From the NCBI GenBank assembly GCA_002946415.1, contig NJPS01000048.1, forward strand, positions 1,364,001-1,428,000: a stretch of DNA of 64,000 bases, in the 5' to 3' direction. The first letter of the stretch is position 1. Each line of letters begins with the position of its first letter. The DNA is from Rutstroemia sp. NJR-2017a BVV2 (lineage: Eukaryota > Ascomycota > Leotiomycetes > Helotiales > Rutstroemiaceae). A program made the translations under genes and the position numbers. The notes beneath the pieces are model-generated. The model saw only the letters and a program-made list of their open reading frames with translations. It had not been told where the DNA came from and ran no database searches. This document shows, in pieces, positions 22,389-32,362 of this stretch.

Positions 22389-23981
22389 TGTGTTTTTGCG
22401 TGCGTGGGAATCGGGTTTAGGTTGGGTGTGTAGATGGAGGTGAGGTGCAGATGCGGATGGATAAAGAAAGATAGAAGGCTGACTGATACGAAAGAAATTA
22501 TTGTGGAGACGGACCTAAGGCGGCGAGGATTTGGGGGGAGAGGAGGCTAAGGCTACTTGGGGACTAGCGCGGGTTGAGCTATGGCGATCACACCACCGAT
22601 AACTGGGACTCACGGGAGGTAGATCTGATATCGTTTGATATCAAAGCTCACGGTTTAAAGGCTTCCAAGATACCTGCAGATGTGTGCAATCTTTCGAGCA
22701 GATACTATACAAGTATTCGTGCGAACCAGACTTTGCCTTGCCGGAGTAGTTTGATGAATTTGGTTGGCGTCCCTTTCGAAGCCATTTCTTTGCCCAATGT
22801 TCTTCTTTCGAGTACCGGAATACCACACCGGCCAACCACATAAAATTCCAGCTCAAACACCGCATGAGACATCAAGGGTTGTTCGTCCGATGAAAAAAGA
22901 AAGAAAAAAATTCATCATACTTCCCATCTCCGTGCCTGGAAATGGCTTCAGAGCAGATGGGAATTGAAAGTGGAACATGCAGCTGGGAAAACAAGAGGCA
23001 AGAAAGTGGACCAGTCTGGTTCTGCCAACAACTGAATCGTACGTCTGAAAGAAGGCATAGTAGACATTTTTGGGGTGTGATTGTGCATGATTTTCTGCAG
23101 GCAGGGTGTTAGTTTGGAAGAATGCCGTGAGAATGAGGGGATTGCATGATTCAAGGACGCAGATGTAGATAGCATTGGACCCATTGCATGTAGATTCTGC
23201 TGCCGCTCCAGCCTCAAAATAGCCAAATGGACGAATAACTCAGACATTGCATCGCAGCAGAGGAAGCAAAGCTTTGAAGGATCTGCAGCACGCCGGGCAC
23301 GGGAGCAGCTCGGTCCAGCTCGGTATCAGCACGCGGTAGAGACTGTAGGATGTAGAGACTGTACGAAGTAGAGTACTTCGTACAGTACAAATTTAGACCC
23401 TCACGGCCCTCACGACCCTCACGACCCTCCCTCATCCCACCCTGCAACGACGCTACCCTGGCCCGTCCGTCTAGCCCTTGCCCAAACGTCCAACTTTCAA
23501 TCCAATCCATGACCATCACTTTTCCAGAATCCTGCTGCTCTTCGGCGAAGTTACTTTTACATTATATTCATTCAACATTCAAGAAGCACCAGCACCTATA
23601 TCACCACTTCTTTTCTTGCTCGCCCCAACCCCTCGGAAATATTCTGCTCACTGCCGTAGTGCTATGCGTCGCTAATCCTATTCCTGCATGCGTCTGTATT
23701 TGTCCTGTCATCGTATCATCAGTCTTGGTACAGAAGACCACATTCGTTCAATTTTTCCTACGAGCTCGTCCGCACTTATAACAACATCTCGCTGAATCAC
23801 TGAGCTATTGTGATAAAACGACTCGACTCACATGCCCGATATTCTACTCGTCCCATGTGGTATTCTAGCTTAAGCTTCTCTCAGCTGTTGGCGCATGCTA
23901 TTCAATAACCTACGACCTCAATTGAAGTAATATTGTATATACGTGCGCGCACGATTTCTTTCAAGCAGCATATGTTACGGC
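22389..23981. other. Divergent upstream region of RPB12 and the ubiquitin-domain gene
   Basis: About 1.6 kb without a supported gene. It contains the perfect inverted repeat at 23358-23386 and a 9-bp tandem repeat CCCTCACGA (about four copies, 23398-23432). The last 500 bp are likely leader sequence of the downstream gene. Confidence 0.5.
23358..23386. repeat. Perfect 13-bp inverted repeat with 3-nt loop
   Basis: Left arm ACTGTACGAAGTA at 23358-23370, spacer GAG, right arm TACTTCGTACAGT at 23374-23386, an exact reverse complement. The same 13-mer occurs alone at 16562. The arms could form a hairpin in RNA or a cruciform in DNA, or be a palindromic binding site or a very short inverted-repeat element. 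Confidence 0.9.
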
Positions 23982-25050
23982 ATGGTGAGTTCACCTTGTC
24001 CTCTCGTCCTTCTTCTCAAACCGGGCGCATGCCCAAGAACTAACGCCTCTCCTCCTAGGGCTGCTGTCTCTCCCGCCCTCCGGCGGCCTACAACGGCGCC
24101 TCGACCTCCTCCCAGGCAATAGCCTCCTCCTCACGCCCTCAATCGCGCAACGCAGGCGCTCCCCGTCCCTCAACTAACACCTCCACCAACTCCGCCATCG
24201 CATCGAGCCCGCCGCCCCGGCGCCGCCACCAAGTCCCTCTGAACCAACATCTGAACCGCCCGTTGCGGCCCCATGTATGGATGAGCAGCAACCAGATGTG
24301 GACACGGCGGGAACTGGATCGTGAACGGCTCGAGTTCTTCGACACGCGGGTCTCAGGACGAGCAGAGATCTGGCAGGCGATTAATAGTGCGCTGAGCGTG
24401 ATGTGGAAGGGTGGAGACGAGGGGGACGAGGATGGCGGGGTGGGCACTGCGCAGACGATTCTGGATGCGGTGGGGGTGACGATTCCGCAGGGAGACCTGG
24501 CGACGGGAGGGTGTTATGATAGTTTTGGGGAACATTACAGTTTGCCCGAATGGGTGGTTAGCGACCCGGCAAATATTTTGGACGAGGAGGACGAGGGAGC
24601 GGGGAAAGTAGATGATGAAGGGGAGGAAAGCGAGGAGTTAGATGAGGAGGCATTGAGGCGGAGGGAAGCCAAGGGAAAAGCGAAGGTCAAGGAGATGGTT
24701 GATGTGCGGGCCAGGTTTCAGGACGGCATTCATGGCGATTTGATATTCAGCACGGGGAAAGACGACTCGTTGAAATCATTAATCAGGAAGATCACTCACA
24801 AGCTCGAGGTTCGTAGCACATAATCCCCTTCCCCTCACTTAACGATGTCTATCGTGCAAAACAACTAACTTTGAAAAATTCACAGCTCTCCCCTCCCAAA
24901 TACGTCAAAATCAACTACATGGGAAAACTCCTCAAGGACAATCTCTCCCTCCCAGCTCAAGGCTGGGTCGAAGGCCATGTCGTCAACGCCTGGATCCTCG
25001 AATCTGCAGCTGCCCTCCCCCCGACGAAGTCGAAAACAACAAATTCTTAA
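23982..25050 (+). CDS. Ubiquitin domain-containing protein (UBTD/DC-UbP type), predicted N-myristoylated
   Basis: Three coding exons: 23982-23984 (the ATG alone), 24059-24808 and 24886-25050, giving 305 residues. Joining the lone ATG to exon 2 gives MGCCLSR, an N-myristoylation/palmitoylation start, so the protein is probably membrane-attached. A Ser/Pro/Arg-rich linker follows. Next is the UBTD N-terminal domain (HVWMSSNQMWTRRELDRERL to IWQAINSAL), the conserved GGCYDSFGEHYSLPEWVVSDP, an acidic linker, then a ubiquitin-like fold (residues about 215-300, ending VNAWIL). Human relatives bind E2 enzymes. An upstream ATG at 23972 is out of frame and reaches a stop after the splice. Confidence 0.88.
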
Positions 25051-25700
25051 ACCGCGTGTAGCGCAACACCAAAACACAAGAAACCACAAACGTGTAACGA
25101 AAACAATGACATCTATGAAAGGAAAAGATGGGAGGTTGTATATATGGCCCGACACGGCATGGCACGGTACGAAAAACGAACGATGAAAAATTTCATGACG
25201 GCAGAGGCATGCATATTCATGTGTGGGGTTGGGTAGTTGGTCAATGGGTGGGTGGCTGGTTTGCTTGACACGATCGATGGAAGGGGACTTTGATCAGATG
25301 GAACGAAAAAGATAATTTCGATCAAGGATAATAGCGACTGTTTTTCTTACTGTTGGTCATTAATCTTGGGTAATACCCCTTGGGTCGATGGCGTTTTGCA
25401 GATATGCAATGGAGGATTTCTCACGAGGAGCTGTACATTTGGCTTGTTGCCAGTCAGCGAATGTAATGCGAACCATGTCACTTATACCCCTACTCTTCTA
25501 TATACATAATCAAAAGCATAGGAAGCAGTAGGCATGAGCTATTATATGCCATCTCTACTTCATTGAATTCCTTGAGCCGATTCGTGGTCCATGTACATGT
25601 ACAGGGAAAGTTGTGAGGTCAAAGCTTGGAGACATAGCAATCACTGTTCAAATCACACATGAAATGTCCCAAAGCGTATACATGTAAACTGTTTCTATTG
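25051..25700. other. Flank between UBTD gene and snoRNA host gene
   Basis: About 650 bp that should contain the 3' UTR of the ubiquitin-domain gene and, on the other strand, the end of the snoRNA host transcript. No coding signal. Confidence 0.4.
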
Positions 25701-25854
25701 CCTGTATTACTACTGTTCTCCATCTCTTCTCTTCACAGGGCTCTGTCACCACAATACAGCCTCGGCGTAGTGATATCAGGTCTCAATGTTCTATTATGGT
25801 CAGCGTCGGGGTCAAAAAGTCCGTTTCAGATTTGAAAATATGGAACAAGAAAAC

Positions 25855-25938
25855 ATGATCAGTTCTCCAAGGTGAAATATGTTTTTCGTCAATGATTGAC
25901 TCGGAAAGAACACAGCGAATATTTGGATTCATCAGAGC
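25855..25938 (-). ncRNA. Box C/D snoRNA with 25S/28S rRNA guide
   Basis: Box C-like CTGATGA (25935-25929; C in place of the usual purine) and box D CTGA (25862-25859). The sequence just before box D, TTCACCTTGGAGA, is a 13-nt complement of the conserved large-subunit rRNA segment TCTCCAAGGTGAA as I remember it. A possible internal C' box (TTGACGA) is also present. This would direct 2'-O-methylation in that rRNA segment, perhaps equivalent to yeast snR62, stated from memory. Confidence 0.65.
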
Positions 25939-26167
25939 AAGAGGGTGTGACGAGATAGAATGATTGGCAACTTACATTGTGCAACATCCCTTAGAGCAAG
26001 TTCAAACGTAATTTACCTGAGTACAGCGAATTCGTTAGCAGATGTTTCCATCTAGAAATGCTTCACTCGAGGTGATAATTTGCAAGGAACCAGAAGCAAG
26101 TGTCAGGCTGGACAATGATTAGCTGAGGCTCTTCTCGTATCTTGGCTTATGTCTGGAGCATACCTCA

Positions 26168-26243
26168 TTAAATCAGATTTTTATAGTGCGTTCATGAGTG
26201 AACAAAGTTCACTTCAAACAGTGTGAATAAGTTTCATCATTTC
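26168..26243 (-). ncRNA. Box C/D snoRNA candidate, target unknown
   Basis: Box C ATGATGA (26240-26234) and box D CTGA (26176-26173) are closed by an AAA/TTT terminal pairing. It lies inside the intron that starts at 26290. The guide stretch before box D (AACGCACTATAAAAAT) does not match any rRNA segment I recall. Confidence 0.6.
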
Positions 26244-26611
26244 ATGCAATGGTCCTGGACGGCAGCAACGGAGAAAAGATTGATGTTTACCTAGAGAGCC
26301 AGAGAGTTAGCAACGGCCTTCTAGATTTTGGTTGAAGGATCGTAATGATCCACAAGCCATGATGCATTGAATCAGCTGACGAGTTCTCAACAAGCACTTC
26401 TTTGCTGTCTACCCCTCACAAGGTTTGTACGCCTTGCTTTAATGAGAGATAGGAGAAAGAGTGCGCAGTCTGTCCGCCCGTTCGTTCAAAGTTCGTCATA
26501 TAATGCAAGGCCATTGATGGTGCTAGGAGGAAAAGTATGTACCTGTGTGCCAATGCATGTTAGTTATGTACGACAGAAAGTGGTCCATAAAAGTTTGGCA
26601 TCAAGTGAGAT

Positions 26612-26702
26612 GGGTCAGACAAGGCTGAAACTTAAAATCAAGGATTCGACATAGTAGTTCGGAATGAGGAATGCCTTTCCAATGTGGTTGATCATCACCC
26701 CC
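26612..26702 (-). ncRNA. Box C/D snoRNA with 18S rRNA guide (snR41-like)
   Basis: Box C GTGATGA (26698-26692), box D CTGA (26618-26615) and a GGG/CCC terminal stem are all present. The guide at 26636-26620, TTTAAGTTTCAGCCTTG, is complementary over 17 nt to the near-universal 18S segment CAAGGCTGAAACTTAAA. By the fifth-nucleotide rule the methylated base would be the first G of that AAGG. From memory this equals the yeast snR41 site. Strongest of the snoRNA calls. Confidence 0.82.
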
Positions 26703-26857
26703 AAGAGCAGGAAACAGAGTTGAAGGAGAAAACCTGAACGAACCTTTTGTTTAATTGTCATTGAGCAGCAGTAAATTGTGTAGCAATAAGAGTTCCCTAC
26801 AATGTAAGTCAGTCAATTGCTCAAGCATGTATTGCTGAAATTAGAACAGAAGTTATG

Positions 26858-26938
26858 ATAGCTCAGAATTAAATACAAATCCCCATTGTGATGTAAGAGT
26901 TGGATTGTTCATTTGTGTGTTTGCTCTCATCATTAGAG
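26858..26938 (-). ncRNA. Box C/D snoRNA candidate, target unknown
   Basis: Box C ATGATGA (26933-26927) and box D CTGA (26866-26863) lie in the first intron (26797-26976), with normal spacing for this RNA class. The guide before box D (GATTTGTATTTAATT) has no rRNA match I can recall, so it may be an orphan or target another RNA. Confidence 0.6.
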
Positions 26939-27340
26939 GAAATTGGAGCGGACGCGAAGTGAGATATAGGACTTACCAATAGATATTAAAGACGAGCAAG
27001 ACTGCGACGAGAACGCGGTATGTTACAACAACAATTGTAATGCGTAAAGCGCATTGTCGTCGATTGTTGTGGAATGAAAAATGTTTGGTGAAGAAGATAC
27101 AAAATCTTTTTGAAGCTTGAGGTCAAGAATTAATTTTCTCGCTTGCGACTAGTCTATCGGAAAATAGTAAATCCCGAGAAGACAGGGGTCAAGCCACATT
27201 AGCTCCGCATAATGTAATGTGTGGCTTAGTAGAGTGGCGAATGTACAGGACCCCGATAAGTACCCCATCTGTTCGGGATCTCTCCGCAATCTCCAAACAA
27301 CTATATACAAAGTAAACAACTTCATCAATTAGCAGTCATC

Positions 27341-28734
27341 ATGGCGTCGTCCGGAGGCATCTGGGCGCCTATAGCCGTGAAAATGCTAAAGTACGTCCCT
27401 CTTCCCCGACATCATTCCGGAGGGCTTCGTCGCTCTCACCGTCAACTTGCTGTACTGACCTGCACCATAGAAATGTAGTTCAACGGACTACGAAACTGAT
27501 TAAACTACGCATAGCAGAAACCACTGGAAGATCCATCACCAAACTTGAGCCTGTTCTCGTTCGAAGCACTCCACGTCATCCTATTCACCCAGCAGCTCTC
27601 CTCCGTCAAAACAAAGGACGATGGTATTCAACACAGAGTGCTGTCAATTCCGCTGTCAAGCGGTTTATGAGCACTGGTGGAAACGCAGCTAAATACAATC
27701 GTGCCTCATTCCCAAAGTCCAATACAGCTACTGCTGTCGCTCGTCTCGCCACCCGAGCACCATTTGCCTCCACCTTGCGACCAAACCTCACAGGTGGAGC
27801 TCTCCCTAGAACCGCAGGCGGCTATGGTCTAGGAGGTGGCAGGGCAGGAGCACGATACTTCTCCCACTCACCCGCAGCCCCTGCGCAAGTCGTGAACAAC
27901 GTTTCCCAAGCTGTCCGAGCATTCTGGCTCTCGGGACAAAAGGCACAATTCGACGGCATGACTCCCATGGGCGAGAAGCGATTCCGCGCCGTGTCCGCCG
28001 TTCAAGAGCAAGCCAGCCGCAAGATGAAATCCGTCACTGCAGCGGCCCCCGGCTCCTTCATCGATTTCCCCGTCAACCCAACCGTTACCGCTCTCTCCCC
28101 ACTTGCCACTGCCGCTCCCTTCGGCATCCAAATGCAAAAGTCCACCCAAGCCGCACCAAGTCTCAACACCGAAGGCTTCCTCGACATCCTCTCCGTCGAC
28201 TTCTCGCGCGCTCTCAAAGACCTCGCCACAACAATGAACGACCTCAAGAAGTTATCCACCCTCGGCGATCTCCCCATCACTCTCGAAAACCAACACACCT
28301 TGCGTGTTCGCTTCCCAGGCTGCGACGCCGAAACTGTCGAAGCCCTCTGCGACGAAGTCGGCGTCCAGCGCGGTATCATACGCCAGGATCCCGATTTTGA
28401 GAAAAGCGTGGGCTGTCAAATGGCTCTCATGTTCCCCTTCGCATCGACGTCTGACGCAGAAGCCGATTCGGAGCCGGAACCTGAATCCATCTTGACCTCG
28501 CCCGCTGGCTCACTACGCTCTCAGACCGGCCTTGACTACGAGTACGAAGATGTCAACATCGATAATCCTTGGATTGAAGGCTACGAGAGCATGGAGAGTG
28601 CAAGTGGAAGCGAAACCGGCTCGGCGTATTTCGAGAAAATTAGCGAGTACGAACATCGTTCCTCGTCGGAGGAATATGAGGGTTTGGAAGGGATTTATAG
28701 GTTCCTTGAAGAGTGCGATGCTAGGAGACCGTAG
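27341..28734 (+). CDS. Fungal-specific protein with mitochondrial-type N terminus, unknown function
   Basis: Exons 27341-27390 and 27471-28734 (80-nt intron, GTACGT...CATAG) give 437 residues. The N-terminal 190 residues are basic, Ser/Thr/Ala/Gly-rich and nearly free of acidic residues, like a long mitochondrial targeting region (VARLATRAPFASTLRP, GGRAGARYFSHSPA). A structured middle (SRALKDLATTMNDLKKLSTLGDLP, TLRVRFPGCDAETVEALCDEVGVQRG) follows. The last 90 residues are acidic and low-complexity. Similar fungal proteins are, as I recall, labelled casein kinase II beta 2 subunit. I see no CK2-beta zinc finger (C-x3-C...C-x2-C), so that label is doubtful. Confidence 0.75.
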
Positions 28735-29466
28735 AGGGAGAGGATAGGGATTGATGATGATGAATTTAGTTTACACCTGGTGATTTCCGCTCTCGCAGCT
28801 TTTTCTTTTTCTTTTGTCAATCGGGTATGGTTGGATATGGGACATACAAGCGGGGTATTTAGCAGAACTCAATTCTAGGAGATGTGTTCGATGGGAGGAT
28901 ATTGATCACAATCACTTACCTTACGGTTCCGTTCCCCGAGCGGGATTTGCTGTTTTCTTGGATATTTGTCTCGGGATGAAAATCAGAAATGAAACATGTA
29001 TGAGAGATATCATTCTCTGCACATGAAATAAAAAAAATGATCTATACCTGTCCATACTTCCTATCCATCTTCCTTCGTGCAAATTACATGCAAAACTCAC
29101 GAGCCAGATAGTTGACTATATGGCTGCCGTGCGTCCCAAAGGAACTAGGCAAGATTATCTAAGAAAGAGCATGATGTGGAACCCAAAGAGCAAGTACGAG
29201 ATGATGTCACAAGCATTTTTCACACACGAAAGATAAAGCTTCAGTATAGAATTTTTTTGATATTGCGCGAAGGGTATATCTTTGCGCAGTAAAATAACAA
29301 TTTATGACCCATTACTCCCGCTCAACAGACAAATTATCAATCCCATCATTGCTACCTTTCCATGCTATGCCATGCCATATTCGTACCGTCGTAATCCATC
29401 ATTTCATCCCCACCATTCTCACCCCCTTCTATCCGTAATCATACATCTAACGTCTAGTCGTAACGC
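28735..29466. other. Convergent 3' flanks
   Basis: About 730 bp between two converging genes. Nothing beyond presumed 3' UTRs. Confidence 0.45.
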
Positions 29467-30450
29467 TTATGCAGCGGTTGTTTCCTTCGCAACCACAGGG
29501 ACATTTTGGATAGGCAGCGTAAATTGCTCGCCACTAACCCAATATGCAGCAGCTTCGATGATGTGACTGATGACTTCCAGCTCAGCTCTATCTCTCGGTG
29601 CGTAGATCATGAGGAACTGTTGGGGAACAACTTTTGGTGCCAGTCTTTCCGAGACCCAGCGTGGAACCCACTTACCGGCGCCATCAGCAAGCGGATGTCT
29701 CTCTCCCCAACCCTGTTCTAGGACAATCTTTGCGTCGTCTGGGTGGAGGTTCAAGTGCATGCTGTGGTCGGTGTGGTGCACGTGACATATTTCTCCTCGG
29801 CACGTATCATTCTGGATGTTGAGGGCGAAGAGAGCAAGGCCTTTCTTTTCGAAGCAAGAGGTTCCTGTCTGGAGTTTGTCGTTGTGCTTGATTGCGAGGT
29901 TCTCAAGGCTGGTTCGGAGGAGGAGGTACATCGCCCGAGACCCATATTGGCTAACTTGTCTTTGAGGTGCAATACCAGCAACCTTAGGACGCGGGCCGGT
30001 GCGGTGCGGGATTTTTAAGTCCGATTGTGCGTAGAAGCCAGTGACTGGCTTGGTGTTTGCGGTAGCTTTGGGAGCAGTGTAGGGATCGGCGAGAGCGAAT
30101 AGTCGAAGGTAGGTAATTCTCATGTATCCGCGGAATGTAGCAGGTGTGCCTCCGGGACCCAGAGATAGGAAGTTGCGGTAGTCATTGTAGATGAACCAAG
30201 GTATAGGTGCCAAGGCGATAACGGTACATGTATGTGAGGGTTGTAGAAGGTTGATGCTTAGGATTATTCCGAGGATAGTGAGGAGGAGGGCGGGACCTGA
30301 CAACGTAATTTGGACGATCTCTTGCTGCGTAAGACCTTGTTGTGCAATACCCATCGAGTCTAGGGAAATATCAAATAAGGGTTGTTGTTCTGCAACACCA
30401 ACGGTGGCAGAGCTAGCCGTTTTGGTAGTCGTAGAAGTGAACGTCGCCAT
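29467..30450 (-). CDS. Luciferase-like (DUF5519) domain protein, membrane-anchored
   Basis: Single exon, 327 residues. After a Thr/Ser-rich start, two hydrophobic segments at about residues 48-66 and 74-90 suggest membrane anchoring. The C-terminal half has the pattern I associate with the fungal luciferase/DUF5519 domain: GEICHVHHTDHSMHLNLHP, VLEQGWGERHPLA and FLMIYAPRDRAELEVI. The His cluster is conserved within this family, but its biochemical role is unknown and light production is not implied. The call is by remembered family pattern. Confidence 0.78.
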   Translation of the reverse strand: MATFTSTTTKTASSATVGVAEQQPLFDISLDSMGIAQQGLTQQEIVQITLSGPALLLTILGIILSINLLQPSHTCTVIALAPIPWFIYNDYRNFLSLGPGGTPATFRGYMRITYLRLFALADPYTAPKATANTKPVTGFYAQSDLKIPHRTGPRPKVAGIAPQRQVSQYGSRAMYLLLRTSLENLAIKHNDKLQTGTSCFEKKGLALFALNIQNDTCRGEICHVHHTDHSMHLNLHPDDAKIVLEQGWGERHPLADGAGKWVPRWVSERLAPKVVPQQFLMIYAPRDRAELEVISHIIEAAAYWVSGEQFTLPIQNVPVVAKETTAA

Positions 30451-32273
30451 TGTCTAAACTCAGTCAGTTATGGAACGGCAACTACGACGGAGAAACCAAC
30501 TAATGGAAGACTGAGATGTGTCGGTGATAGTTTCCTGAATTTAGCAGCTTCAATGCTAGGAAATGACAGTAAGACGATCTAAAAATCGATCTTAGAGCAC
30601 ACAAGGGTGAAGGCACACTGGGGTGTCAATGCTCTGCGTCGTCGGCTTCTTGGATGGCAAAGGGAAGGTCGGAAGTGCAAACTAAGGTTTGGTTCACCCA
30701 AAGCAGAGATGTCTCAATGATAAAGCACCATAGACTGAAATTGGTCTTTTTGAGAACCTATGTAACGGACAGAGGCACAGAACTTCTCTACACAGGTGCA
30801 AGTCGTTGAGTCCACCCCGACTACAAAACTCAGATCAGACAGAGTAATCGTCAAACCCCTCTTGGATTGAAGAAAAACGTGAAGGTATTAGGAAAATACA
30901 AAACGTTTGTAGGTCCAACAACCAATCGAGCAAGATATTTTAGGGAGGAAGATGAGAAGTTATTGAAACTGGGGGATTTGAGAGACTTTAAGTAATTTTG
31001 CCCGAGTCTGAGAGGTGCAGGAAAAGGTGCGCGTGCTGGTGCAGGTAGGTGCAGGTGCAGGTACAGCAATGGTGGCTTCCAAAATGAGCTGATGCTGAGA
31101 TGAGAAACGAAGAGGTGAATGGAGAATTGGAGTTGAAAGTTGAGAATTAAGAGTCAATTGATGCAGATTTTGGTTTATCTGCCGTTGAAGAAGGGAATTT
31201 TCTCTGTTTAAGTATTGAATGGGAGATGGGAGATGTGGCTAGGGAGCAGGTATACAGATGGGAAAGTTACAAAAGCGGAAAGATAAACGAATTATGAGGT
31301 CAAAGTAAATAAGGAAATAAGCGAAAACAAGGGACTTTCCTTTCGGTGTGGTGAGGCGAATGAGGAACTCGTGGAAATCTGCGAGGAATCGAGGTTGCGC
31401 AGAATTAGCACCGTCGAGCATGTTTAGGGACTCACACTCTGTACCCACCAGGTGACCCAACCATATTTCTGACGTAATATGCGACGCGGCAGCGCCTACA
31501 TGCGCCGGCTGAGATTGACTCAAATGTCTCCTTGGTATTGGTATCCCATTCTACGTCGTACTGTAAATCTCCTATACACCTTGCCCGTCAAGACCTCAAG
31601 AGAGCTGGAAAGGGATAGTACACTTCCCAATGGGGGCCAGGGCCTTTGGGACACAGGCTAAAGGATAGTGAATAGGACTCCGTATTTGATAGATCCATAT
31701 ATAAAAGTTCCAACGGTCGGTACGAAAGTAGAAAGCTCGCACTCGGACAAAAGTGGAAAGGAAGCCCAAAGGACCGTCATCGGCATGAAATGCTTGTCAT
31801 GGTCATGACCCTGAGCTTGGCTCGGGAACTGACGCAAATTGGTTTTCATGGACGGAACCAACCCGAAAGAGGCCCGTGATCACTGACCACTAAGATCAGC
31901 ACTTAATACGCACCATGCTACTTTGCCTTTATCAGTTGACGTGTAACAGCTTTGCAAAGAACATGTCCTTACTTCATGCAGCCTCTGAATGGCTGCTTCC
32001 CGACTCCTGTCTATCTCTAGACCGTACGAAGTAAGCCGTTGTCACGGCTCTCAGGCCATGTCAGTCCTTGAAGGGTCTACTTTACGGTACCGTTCCTTCG
32101 GCCGTGCTGTGCTATTGGCAGGTAGAGAGAGGCCTTATCAAGCTGTAAGAGTAAGGTTATTGGGGATGTTCGAAGTATTGCTGACTAGCAAACCTTATGC
32201 CTTTTGCCAACGCAGACTCGAACGTTTTGGTTTATTTGTAACTGATGGTCATCTGTTTTACTTTCCGTGTTTC

Positions 32274-32362
32274 TTGTTCGGCCTTCGGTTTAGCAGTAGC
32301 AGGCGGAAGTCAGATCTTTGTTCGGCCTCGCTCTTCTAGCAGCAGCAGGCGGCCGTCAGATG
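32274..32362. repeat. Imperfect tandem duplication, 44-bp unit
   Basis: Two adjacent copies start TTGTTCGGCC and both contain AGCAGNAGCAGGCGG followed by GTCAGAT. Confidence 0.75.

Larger units (their letters stand above)
25700..27060 (-). ncRNA. Non-coding, multi-intron host gene for box C/D snoRNAs
   Basis: No coding frame survives here, yet the minus strand shows ordered splice signals. Donors are GTAAGT at 26976, GTTCGT at 26743, GTACAT at 26542, GTAAAC at 26290 and GTAAAT at 26016. Acceptors with CTAAC/CTGAC branch sites lie at 26797, 26543, 26291, 26017 and 25791. Between them sit box C/D snoRNA-like sequences, one per intron in four of five segments. Three acceptors are followed at once by a GTA donor. 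The segment 26291-26542 shows no clear C/D pair. Ends of the transcript are guesses. The gene is divergent from the mitochondrial-protein gene starting at 27341. Confidence 0.65.

Noticed and set aside
23972..24175. Alternative start of the ubiquitin-domain gene at the upstream ATG
   Set aside because: After the splice this frame runs through low-complexity Leu/Pro/Arg and stops, while the neighbouring ATG gives MGCC and the conserved domains.
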